From assembly GCA_029859085.1 (NCBI GenBank), contig JAOUDU010000249.1:1-5194 (forward strand): a stretch of DNA of 5,194 nt, given 5' to 3'. This document shows positions 1 to 5,194 of the stretch, one piece after another; the stretch's first letter is position 1; every line of letters begins with the position of its first letter. The notes under the pieces were generated by a model. It ran no database searches and was not told the DNA's origin. It saw only the letters and a program-made list of their open reading frames with translations. Both the position numbers and the translations under genes were made by a program. Source of the stretch: Gammaproteobacteria bacterium. Its GTDB lineage: Bacteria; Pseudomonadota; Gammaproteobacteria; Pseudomonadales; Halieaceae.

Positions 1-1466
1 CCTTCTTCAACTCGATATACGGCGCGGTTTTCAAGCACCGCAAAATCCGCAACGAATATGTTTTCGTCTTTTCGCCGCACGGTGATATGCCGCCGACCGA
101 TATCAGCAAGGTGTATAACACCTACATCCTGGAGTCCTCACTGTCGGACCTGTTGGGGAAATTACTCGATGACTATGCCTTCAGCATTCCCTACGAGGAC
201 AAAGCCAGGGATATCCGCAATATTGTCGACGTGGTCAACTCCTACCTGGCGCCGCGTTTCGACCTCACCAGGGAGGGTGTGCAGTTCCAGGTGCTGGAAC
301 ACCACTTTTATCGCAACAAGGGCGCCTATATCGTCGGCCGGATAGTCAGCGGCAGCGACTCCATGCCCTTTGTACTTCCCGTCCTGAACAATGAGATGGG
401 AGCCGTCTACGTGGATACGGTTCTCTTCGGCTCCGACAAGGTCAGTGTACTGTTCAGTTTTACCCGCTCCTATTTCTTTGTGGATGCCAGTATCCCGTCC
501 CAGTACGTATTGCTGTTGCAGCACCTGATGCCGGCCAAGCCGATATCGGAAATCTACAGCTCCATGGGCTACAACAAGCACGGCAAGACCTATTACCACC
601 GCTGCGCCTACCGGCATATGGAACAAACCACCGACAAGTTCATGATCGCCCCCGGCATCAAGGGCATGGTGATGTGCGTATTCACCATGCCCTCCTACGA
701 CTTCGTCTTCAAGATTATCAAGGACAGGTTTACGCCACCCAAGGAGATGACCCGGGAGCAGGTAAGGGCGAAGTACCGGCTGGTAAAGCGGGCGGATCGC
801 GCGGGGCGCATGGCCGACACCCAGGAATTCAACAACCTGGCGTTCGCCCGCGAGCGCTTCTCCGACGAATTGATGGAGGAGCTGCACAAGGTCGCACCCT
901 CCGTGATCGAGGAGCACGGCAAGGCGCTGGTGATCAAGCACGTATACGTGGAGCGGCGGATGACGCCCCTCAACCTCTACCTGCACGATGCTACCGACGA
1001 GCAGGTTGTGGATGTGATGGACGAGTACGGCAATGCGATCAAGCAACTCGCCTCCGCCAATATCTTTCCCGGCGATATGCTGTTGAAAAATTTCGGTGTG
1101 ACCCGTCACGGTCGTGTGGTTTTTTATGACTACGATGAAATCGTACCGCTGGTTGACTGTAACTTTCGCACCATACCGCCCCCCCGCAATGAAGAGGAGG
1201 AGATGTCCGGCCAGCCCTGGTACACCGTGGGGCCCAACGATATTTTTCCCGAGGAGTTCCGCCTGTTTTTTTCGGGCAACCAGCGCGCGCGCAAGGTTTT
1301 CGACCGGCTGCACAGTGATATTTACGAGGCGGCCTTCTGGCAGCGCCTGCAGCAGCGCATACGCGAAGGTTATATTGAGGATTTCTTCCCCTACAGGCGC
1401 AAGCTGCGGTTTGACCGGGGATCTCATGCCCGGGCCCAGGCCCAGGTTCTGCAGGCGCGCGCCTGA
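1..1466 (+). CDS. aceK: Isocitrate dehydrogenase kinase/phosphatase AceK, 5'-truncated by window edge
   Basis: AceK is a bifunctional cytosolic enzyme that phosphorylates and dephosphorylates isocitrate dehydrogenase, steering isocitrate between the TCA cycle and the glyoxylate bypass. The reading frame is open from base 3, and 487 residues to the TGA at 1464-1466 are visible. Family length is about 580, so roughly the first 95-100 residues lie off the left edge. The ATG at 87 is internal: the 28 codons before it (beginning FFNSIYGAVFKHRKIRN) already read as conserved AceK sequence. Hallmarks seen are the nucleotide-binding loop APGIKGMVM (from nt 648), the lysine of VFKIIKD (nt 711-713), the glutamate of YVERRM (nt 951-953), the catalytic-loop GDMLLKNFG (Asp at nt 1074-1076, Asn at 1089-1091) and FYDYDE (Asp at 1128-1130 and 1134-1136). 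All match the atypical AceK kinase fold, and no key residue looks missing. The C-terminal tail is rich in Ala, Arg and Gln. aceA and aceB are not in the window. Identity is very secure. Confidence 0.97.
   Translation, partial: FFNSIYGAVFKHRKIRNEYVFVFSPHGDMPPTDISKVYNTYILESSLSDLLGKLLDDYAFSIPYEDKARDIRNIVDVVNSYLAPRFDLTREGVQFQVLEHHFYRNKGAYIVGRIVSGSDSMPFVLPVLNNEMGAVYVDTVLFGSDKVSVLFSFTRSYFFVDASIPSQYVLLLQHLMPAKPISEIYSSMGYNKHGKTYYHRCAYRHMEQTTDKFMIAPGIKGMVMCVFTMPSYDFVFKIIKDRFTPPKEMTREQVRAKYRLVKRADRAGRMADTQEFNNLAFARERFSDELMEELHKVAPSVIEEHGKALVIKHVYVERRMTPLNLYLHDATDEQVVDVMDEYGNAIKQLASANIFPGDMLLKNFGVTRHGRVVFYDYDEIVPLVDCNFRTIPPPRNEEEEMSGQPWYTVGPNDIFPEEFRLFFSGNQRARKVFDRLHSDIYEAAFWQRLQQRIREGYIEDFFPYRRKLRFDRGSHARAQAQVLQARA
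1452..1465. repeat. Perfect 14-bp GC palindrome at aceK stop / phosphatase start
   Basis: CAGGCGCGCGCCTG is identical to its own reverse complement and ends one base before the ATG of the downstream phosphatase gene. In RNA it could form a five-pair GC stem with a four-base loop covering the weak AGG at 1453-1455 and part of the aceK stop. It also encodes the last AceK residues (Gln-Ala-Arg-Ala), so a chance origin in GC-rich coding sequence is quite possible. A role in translational coupling is inference only. Confidence 0.4.
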
Positions 1467-2173
1467 TGGCCACTGTCTATCTTTTCCGACACGGCCAGGC
1501 TTCTTTCGGTTCCGAGGACTACGACAGGCTCTCGCCCCTGGGTGAGCGCCAGGCAAGACTGCTGGGAGAATACCTGCGCGACAGCGGGATCAATCTGGAC
1601 GCCGCGTTCAGCGGTGACCTGCTGCGCCAGCGCCAGACCGCGGAGCTGGCTATCGCCAGCCAGCCCCGTGAGGTGCGCCACCACATCGAGCCGCGCTTCA
1701 ACGAAATTGATAATGAGGAACAGTTAAAATACCTGCTGCCGGAGGTGTTGCAAAACGATCCGGGTTTGCAGCAGCTGGTTGACCGTGGCCTGGGCTCCAG
1801 CAAGGACTACCAGAAGGTTATTGATGCGGTGTTCAATTACTGGGTATCGCCGCGCTGCAATGAGCCCAGGATACAAAGCTGGGCTGACTATTCCGGTGGG
1901 GTACAGGCGGCACTGCGGGAGCTGATGGCGAGCCAGGGCAGCGGCAAAACCCTCGGCATATTTACCTCGGGCGGCACAATAGCCACCATGGTCGCCCATG
2001 TGCTGGGCCTGTCCGGTGAGCAGACCTACCAGTTCTACGAGCCCATTTTCAACTGCTCTGTCACGCAGATTTTCTACAACGGCAGCAAGACCTCACTGTC
2101 TTATTTCAACGACCGCTCCTGGTTGCAGCTGTTCGGGGCCAGGACCGCGGAGAACCTGGTGACCTACCGCTGA
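1466..2173 (+). CDS. Histidine phosphatase superfamily protein with Ser replacing the second catalytic His
   Basis: This is a 235-residue cytosolic protein with no signal peptide or membrane segment. The superfamily transfers phosphate through a histidine in an RHG motif, seen here as LFRHGQ with Arg8-His9-Gly10. The next motif, SGDLLRQRQTAE, supplies the second phosphate-pocket arginine (Arg54), and FNEID holds a likely acid/base glutamate (Glu80). The third core motif, normally SHGG, reads FTSGGTI, so Ser168 sits where the second active-site histidine is expected. A TSGG form is, to my recollection, typical of one subgroup of the family, so the protein may be an active variant rather than dead. 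The substrate is not predictable. It is longer than the SixA type (about 160 residues). The start ATG shares its A with the aceK TGA, and upstream there is only a weak AGG, so translation is probably coupled to aceK and the genes co-transcribed. It is a poor candidate for a glycolytic phosphoglycerate mutase given the missing histidine. Confidence 0.9.
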   Translation: MATVYLFRHGQASFGSEDYDRLSPLGERQARLLGEYLRDSGINLDAAFSGDLLRQRQTAELAIASQPREVRHHIEPRFNEIDNEEQLKYLLPEVLQNDPGLQQLVDRGLGSSKDYQKVIDAVFNYWVSPRCNEPRIQSWADYSGGVQAALRELMASQGSGKTLGIFTSGGTIATMVAHVLGLSGEQTYQFYEPIFNCSVTQIFYNGSKTSLSYFNDRSWLQLFGARTAENLVTYR

Positions 2174-2178
2174 AGGAG
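2173..2178 (+). promoter_or_regulatory. Shine-Dalgarno sequence for the second histidine phosphatase
   Basis: AAGGAG overlaps the last base of the upstream TGA stop and lies 11 bases before the ATG at 2190. It supports that start codon and independent ribosome loading within a shared transcript. Confidence 0.7.
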
Positions 2179-2189
2179 CGGCCGCTGCT

Positions 2190-2741
2190 ATGGATATCTA
2201 CCTGGTGAGGCATGGCGAGGCGGCGGCGAGCTGGGCCCAGGCGCCCGATCCCGGGCTCAGTGCCCTCGGCCGTGAGCAGGCCCTCGCGGCGGCCCGTGCC
2301 CTGCAACCCAGGGTATCCGCCGGCGCGGTCGAATTGATCAGCAGCCCGATGGCCCGCGCGCTTGAAACAGCGGCGCCACTGTCCGCGGAGCTCGGCCTGG
2401 CGGTACAGGTGAACGAGGCGTTCCGGGAAATCCGGGCGCCGGTGCCGCTACCCGAGCGCCAGGCCTGGCTCAGGCGCTTCATGCAGCAGCGCTGGGACGA
2501 GCAGCCCGAGGGCCTTCACCAGTGGCGCCAGCAGGCCACCCGGCAGTTGCTGGCCCTGCGCACGCCGGCGGTGGTATTCACCCACTTCCTGGTGATCAAT
2601 GCGGTGGTGGGACAGATTCAGGGCGCGCAGGGCACCCTGTGCTGCTGGCCGGACAATGGCTCCATCACCCATTTGCGCCGGGTCGACGAGGGCCTCGAGC
2701 TGGTGGCGCTGGGCACCCAGATGAGCACGGTTATCATTTAG
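2190..2741 (+). CDS. Small histidine phosphatase family protein (SixA-like size)
   Basis: This 183-residue soluble protein opens with MDIYLVRHGEA, placing the phospho-accepting histidine at residue 8 (Arg7-His8-Gly9). The second motif SSPMARALETA is a textbook match and gives Arg56. FREI supplies a likely catalytic glutamate (Glu80), and VVFTHFLVIN carries the second histidine (His132), followed by Phe instead of the usual Gly. The catalytic set is therefore complete, unlike that of its upstream neighbour. Length and motif order fit the short branch of the superfamily, which includes SixA-type protein-phosphohistidine phosphatases, but the sequence does not show whether it acts on proteins or on small phosphoesters. 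It is a distant relative of the preceding gene, not a recent duplicate: similarity is confined to the motifs. It is probably the last gene of the aceK transcript. Its TAG stop overlaps the stop of the convergent tesB by three bases. Confidence 0.9.
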   Translation: MDIYLVRHGEAAASWAQAPDPGLSALGREQALAAARALQPRVSAGAVELISSPMARALETAAPLSAELGLAVQVNEAFREIRAPVPLPERQAWLRRFMQQRWDEQPEGLHQWRQQATRQLLALRTPAVVFTHFLVINAVVGQIQGAQGTLCCWPDNGSITHLRRVDEGLELVALGTQMSTVII

Positions 2742-3592
2742 CCGTCCCTGAGCCGCAGCAACGCCTCCTGTGCCGACGAAGCCACCAGTACGCCGTCGCG
2801 TGTATAGAAGCTGCCCCGGCTGAAGCCGCGACCGCCGGAACTGTTGGGGCTGTCCAGGCTGTAGAGCAGGTAGTCATCCAGGCGAAAGGAGCGGTGGAAC
2901 CACAGTGCATGGTCCAGGCTCGCCTCCTGGATGCGCTTGCTGTGCGGTGAAATGGCGTGGGGATATAGCGCCGTGCCGAGCAGGCCGAAGTCTGAGATAT
3001 AGGCCAGCAGGGTCTGGTGCCGCCGCGGGTCGTCGCCGATGCCACCCGCAACCCGGAACCAGATATGTTGCAGCGGCTCCTGCGGTTGCGGGTTCAGGCG
3101 GTCGCGGGGCAGTACCCGCCTGCGCTCTATCGGCCCGACAATCGGGAACGGCACCCGGTCGGGGTACTTTTTAGCCAGCTCTTCCAGCTCCTTCTGCTCC
3201 GACTCCAGTGCCTCCGGCGGCGGCACATCCGGCATTTTGCTCTGGTGCGACAGTCCCTCTTCGGCCACCTGGAAAGACACGGCGGTATTAAAGATAGCGC
3301 AGCCGTCCTGCTTGGCCACCACCCTGCGGGTGGTAAAACTCCTGCCGTCCCGGATCGGGTCTACTTCATACACAATCTGTTTCAGCGGGTTCCCCGGGCG
3401 CAGGAAATAGCCGTGCATCGAGTGGGCGGTGCGGTCATCGGGGACTGTCTGGATGGCGGCATTGAGCGACTGGGCCAGAACCTGTCCGCCGAAAATACGC
3501 GCGGGTCGCCGCGGGCTTTTACCGATGAACAGGTATTTGTCGATGGCCTTTACTTCGAGGTAGGCGAGAAGTTTTTCCAGGTCGTTGGGCAA
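2738..3592 (-). CDS. tesB: Acyl-CoA thioesterase II (TesB family)
   Basis: TesB hydrolyses acyl-CoA to free fatty acid and CoA, with broad chain-length range in the cytosol. The protein has 284 residues, against 286 in E. coli, and is a double hot-dog fold. The N-terminal half has the conserved ARIFGGQVLAQSL stretch (residues 31-43), HSMHGYFLRPG (57-67) and DGRSFTTRRV (82-91). The C-terminal half has YISDFGLLGTAL, SLDHALWFHR and a DGVLVASSAQE ending. The expected active-site trio maps at a constant offset of three from E. coli Asp204/Thr228/Gln278 to Asp201, Ser225 and Gln275. Ser for Thr is conservative and is also found in the peroxisomal homologue ACOT8. The start is TTG (3590-3592): no ATG lies in frame nearby, the next Met is residue 59 inside the fold, and GGAG sits 7 bases upstream. 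The gene follows the double TetR gene by 32 bases on the same strand, so co-transcription is likely. Confidence 0.95.
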   Translation of the reverse strand: MPNDLEKLLAYLEVKAIDKYLFIGKSPRRPARIFGGQVLAQSLNAAIQTVPDDRTAHSMHGYFLRPGNPLKQIVYEVDPIRDGRSFTTRRVVAKQDGCAIFNTAVSFQVAEEGLSHQSKMPDVPPPEALESEQKELEELAKKYPDRVPFPIVGPIERRRVLPRDRLNPQPQEPLQHIWFRVAGGIGDDPRRHQTLLAYISDFGLLGTALYPHAISPHSKRIQEASLDHALWFHRSFRLDDYLLYSLDSPNSSGGRGFSRGSFYTRDGVLVASSAQEALLRLRDG

Positions 3593-3599
3593 GGCGGTT

Positions 3600-3603
3600 C
3601 TCC
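3600..3603 (-). promoter_or_regulatory. Shine-Dalgarno sequence deciding the TTG start of tesB
   Basis: On the minus strand GGAG lies 7 bases before the TTG at 3592, in the gap after the regulator gene. No ATG or GTG alternative with comparable spacing is present, so this site decides the unusual start. Confidence 0.65.
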
Positions 3604-3624
3604 GGCGGGACGGGTTGGAAGCCG

Positions 3625-4914
3625 CTACTTTCTGGGTAGCAGGCCGTTGAAAAAAATATCAAAGTAATCGATGGCGGCGGCATCGACATTATCCAGCTTG
3701 CGCCAGAGGTTCAGTTCCATCGATGCATTCACCGCGCCGGCAATAAGGTTCTGGGCGATAAAGGAATCGATCTGGCGCACGCTGCCGTCCTCCATCCCCT
3801 CCCGCAGGAAATTGCCGAAGCACTCGTTGGCCGCATCGGTGCGCTTGAGTATTTCACGCCGGCGCGGCATAGGTAACGCGGTAATGGAGCTGTAACGAAT
3901 CAGCGGCCCGTCACCCGAGTTCTGGAAATAAAAGATGCGGCGACAGGTCTGCTCGACTTTTTCGAGCCCGGTACCCCGGATTTGCGCCGCCTGCTCGTGG
4001 ATATTCTCTACAATGTCCAGAGAGCGGTTGTAGCAATTGAACAGCAGGTCCTCCTTGTTGCGGATATGGTAGTAAAAAGCCCCCTTGGAGACATGGAGCT
4101 GTTCGGCTATCTCATCCAGCGACGTACCGTCGAAGCCCTTCTTGTTGAACAGCCAGGTACCGGTTTTGTAGAACGCATCCTGCTTCAGGCGATTCTGCTG
4201 TTCGCGGTTGAAACCCTCCAGCGGGCGACTGCCTGATTCGCCTATATCGAGCGAGGCCGGTACATACTCGCCCCTGCCCCCGAACAATCCGCGCGTGAGG
4301 ATATCGACCGCCTTGCCGGCGGTAGAATGCAGTTGTTCGGGCGGTATCTCGTGCAGCCAGGAAAATGCCCAGTCGAGCGAGCCCAACAGCGCGCGGGTCG
4401 TAGCGGTTGGCTCCAGGGTGCGGAACGACCCGTCTGCCATGCCGTCGCGCAGATACTGGCGCAGGCGCTTGAACATCGCGATGTACTGGGCCTCCACCTC
4501 CTGCCGGTGGGTTCCCCGCAGGGACGCGATTTCCAGCAGCGCGGCGATGTGCGGCCCGCGGCCCTCGGAAGCCGCCATCCAGTTGTCGAACTGCTGCAGG
4601 AAAAACTCACGCAGCCGGTCTGCAGGAGCGCTGTGGTTTGCCTCCACCATGTCGAGGATGCTGTGGTGATAATCCAGCGCGGCCATGTAGCACTGGTAGA
4701 TCAGCTCTTCCTTGGTCTTTACGTAGTAATAGAGGCTGGTTTTGGTCAGGCCCAGTTTTTCAGCTATATCCTTCAGGGTGGTGGCGCGGGACCCTTTGTA
4801 ATTGAACAGGCGCGCCGCCTGGGACAGGATCGCCAGGCGCTTGGCATCGTGCTGGACAGTGCGATTGAAGGGCGACGGCGGGGTGCCCGGGGCTGAAGTT
4901 CTGTCTTCGGACAT
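3625..4914 (-). CDS. Single-chain double TetR-family transcriptional regulator
   Basis: The protein has 429 residues from the chosen start, about twice a normal TetR protein (190-220), because it holds two complete TetR units. The first DNA-binding domain spans about residues 26-76 (ARLFNYKG, then TTLKDIAEKLGLTKTSLYYY). The second spans about 244-295 (WLFNKKG, then TSLDEIAEQLHVSKGAFYYH). Each is followed by an all-helical putative ligand domain. The likeness runs into those domains, with LRDGMADGS in the first half matching LREGMEDGS in the second, so this is a duplication of the whole gene unit. The recognition helices differ, suggesting the halves read different DNA half-sites. TetR proteins normally bind DNA as homodimers and release it on binding a small molecule; the ligand here is unknown. 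Position just upstream of tesB hints at acyl-CoA or lipid sensing, by inference. ATG 4912-4914 is preferred because GGAG precedes it by 9 bases. An in-frame ATG at 4963-4965 would add 17 residues but lacks a well-spaced Shine-Dalgarno sequence. No frameshift or stop separates the halves. Confidence 0.92.
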   Translation of the reverse strand: MSEDRTSAPGTPPSPFNRTVQHDAKRLAILSQAARLFNYKGSRATTLKDIAEKLGLTKTSLYYYVKTKEELIYQCYMAALDYHHSILDMVEANHSAPADRLREFFLQQFDNWMAASEGRGPHIAALLEIASLRGTHRQEVEAQYIAMFKRLRQYLRDGMADGSFRTLEPTATTRALLGSLDWAFSWLHEIPPEQLHSTAGKAVDILTRGLFGGRGEYVPASLDIGESGSRPLEGFNREQQNRLKQDAFYKTGTWLFNKKGFDGTSLDEIAEQLHVSKGAFYYHIRNKEDLLFNCYNRSLDIVENIHEQAAQIRGTGLEKVEQTCRRIFYFQNSGDGPLIRYSSITALPMPRRREILKRTDAANECFGNFLREGMEDGSVRQIDSFIAQNLIAGAVNASMELNLWRKLDNVDAAAIDYFDIFFNGLLPRK

Positions 4915-4923
4915 ACCAGATAG

Positions 4924-4927
4924 CTCC
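4924..4927 (-). promoter_or_regulatory. Shine-Dalgarno sequence supporting the internal start of the TetR gene
   Basis: GGAG on the minus strand lies 9 bases before the ATG at 4914. The longer start at 4965 has only an AGG one base from its ATG, which is too close. The site therefore favours the 429-residue protein over the 446-residue version. Confidence 0.55.
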
Positions 4928-4977
4928 GCGATGGCGTGATGGTCCCGATCTGCCGGCGAGCGCATACCTACCAGCTA

Positions 4978-4999
4978 TTCTAAGTTTAGAACTTTAAGT
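4978..4999. promoter_or_regulatory. Candidate operator: nested inverted repeats upstream of the TetR gene
   Basis: An AT-rich patch in otherwise GC-rich DNA carries overlapping symmetric elements: TTCTAA-GT-TTAGAA (4978-4991), AAGTT-TAG-AACTT (4982-4994) and ACTT-T-AAGT (4991-4999). TAAGT also recurs as a direct repeat (4981-4985 and 4995-4999). TetR regulators commonly bind short palindromes that overlap their own promoter, and this patch overlaps the best -10 candidate. If the start at 4914 is right, the patch lies 64-85 bases upstream of the regulator. The symmetry is directly seen; binding by this regulator is inference. Confidence 0.45.
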
Positions 5000-5019
5000 A
5001 TTATTTTTGTCGCTGTCTA
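4991..5019 (-). promoter_or_regulatory. Possible sigma-70 promoter for the tetR-tesB unit
   Basis: On the minus strand TAGACA (5014-5019, five of six bases match the -35 consensus) is followed after exactly 17 bases by TAAAGT (4991-4996, four of six match the -10). The -35 box falls on the stop codon of the upstream membrane-protein gene, and the -10 lies inside the inverted repeats. A second -10-like TAGAAT at 4977-4982 has no good -35. In AT-rich DNA such matches also arise by chance, so this is a moderate call. Confidence 0.35.
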
Positions 5020-5194
5020 TAGTTGCAGTGATTTTGTGGGGTCAGCTGTGGGGTTGCCGAGTCCCAGCCACTTGCGGGAGTGGTAGCGCCGTACCAGCAT
5101 CGCGGCCTTGATGCTGTAATCGAACAGCATTACCGCATAAATCCAGTACACGGAGAGCTCCAGCGACAGGAAAATCCCGGCGGGGATGAGCCGC
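5017..5194 (-). CDS. C-terminal fragment of an integral membrane protein, probably a MATE-family efflux transporter
   Basis: The frame is open from the right window edge (codons from 5193) to a TAG at 5017-5019 and gives the last 58 residues of a longer protein. It starts with a hydrophobic helix (LIPAGIFLSLELSVYWIYAV in visible residues 2-21), continues through MLFDYSIKAAMLV, and turns basic as RRYHSRKW before a short polar tail. A final membrane helix that ends in an arginine-rich 'R-Y/F-x-S-x-K-W' cap is a pattern I associate with the last helix of MATE multidrug/Na+ antiporters, including the acidic residue and lysine before the cap. That resemblance is from memory on a short fragment, so another polytopic transporter or flippase is possible. 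The 8-base direct repeat in its tail codes for PTADPT. It lies on the same strand as the regulator, about 100 bases upstream, so read-through is possible and the regulator could also serve it. Confidence 0.6.
   Translation of the reverse strand, partial: RLIPAGIFLSLELSVYWIYAVMLFDYSIKAAMLVRRYHSRKWLGLGNPTADPTKSLQL

Noticed and set aside
225..227. Possible frameshift or truncation within aceK, because its N-terminus is absent.
   Set aside because: The frame is open to the left window edge and already matches AceK there, so the truncation is only the window boundary.
162..1556. A 464-codon open frame on the minus strand opposite aceK.
   Set aside because: It lies entirely opposite a secure aceK frame and the start of the next gene, shows no recognisable domain, and is the kind of long antisense frame that GC-rich codon usage creates.
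2178..2185. GCGGCCGC palindrome between the two phosphatase genes.
   Set aside because: An 8-base GC palindrome is expected by chance in this base composition, and nothing else marks it as functional.
1466..2741. The two histidine phosphatases as a recent tandem duplication.
   Set aside because: Outside the RHG and arginine motifs they share little, differ by about 50 residues in length, and differ at the second histidine, so they are old relatives placed side by side.
3017..3667. A 216-codon plus-strand frame opposite tesB and the regulator's 3' end.
   Set aside because: It is the mirror of the tesB coding frame, spans two real genes, and has no family resemblance.
4327..4896. A 189-codon plus-strand frame opposite the double TetR gene.
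   Set aside because: It is antisense to a gene with two unmistakable HTH domains and has no motif of its own.
5035..5054. Eight-base direct repeat TGTGGGGT at 5035-5042 and 5047-5054.
   Set aside because: The 12-base period is in frame with the membrane-protein tail (PTADPT), so it is a short coding repeat rather than an iteron or regulatory array.

Overview
The window is an ordinary chromosomal stretch from a GC-rich (roughly 60 % by eye) Gammaproteobacterium. An aceK gene, a TesB-type thioesterase, two small histidine phosphatases and short overlapping genes would fit a marine aerobic heterotroph of the Cellvibrionales/Halieaceae type, but that placement is inference from gene content, not a measured relationship. 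No RNA genes, insertion sequences, CRISPR arrays or phage genes are visible, and there is no gene-free stretch longer than about 100 bases.

Layout. Positions 1-2741 are a plus-strand run: the 3' part of aceK (isocitrate dehydrogenase kinase/phosphatase, N-terminus off the left edge), then two genes of the histidine phosphatase (phosphoglycerate mutase-like) superfamily. The first overlaps the aceK stop by one base (TGATG). The second follows after a 16-base gap carrying a Shine-Dalgarno sequence. Positions 2738-5194 are a minus-strand run, read right to left: the 3' end of a membrane protein that looks like a MATE-type transporter, a fused double TetR-type regulator, and a type II acyl-CoA thioesterase (tesB) starting at TTG. 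The two runs converge with overlapping stop codons at 2738-2741, so no intergenic terminator is possible there.

How the genes may work together. AceK sets the split of isocitrate between the TCA cycle and the glyoxylate bypass, which matters on acetate and fatty acids. TesB hydrolyses acyl-CoA. The window therefore has a loose acyl-CoA/acetate theme, although the two runs are separate transcription units. The regulator lies 32 bases upstream of tesB in the same direction and probably shares its transcript. An AT-rich patch with inverted repeats upstream of the regulator overlaps a plausible promoter and is a candidate autoregulatory operator.

The most interesting items are the single-chain double TetR regulator with its candidate operator, and the first histidine phosphatase, which has serine where the family's second active-site histidine should be. 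I see no clear sign of a wholly new multi-gene system.
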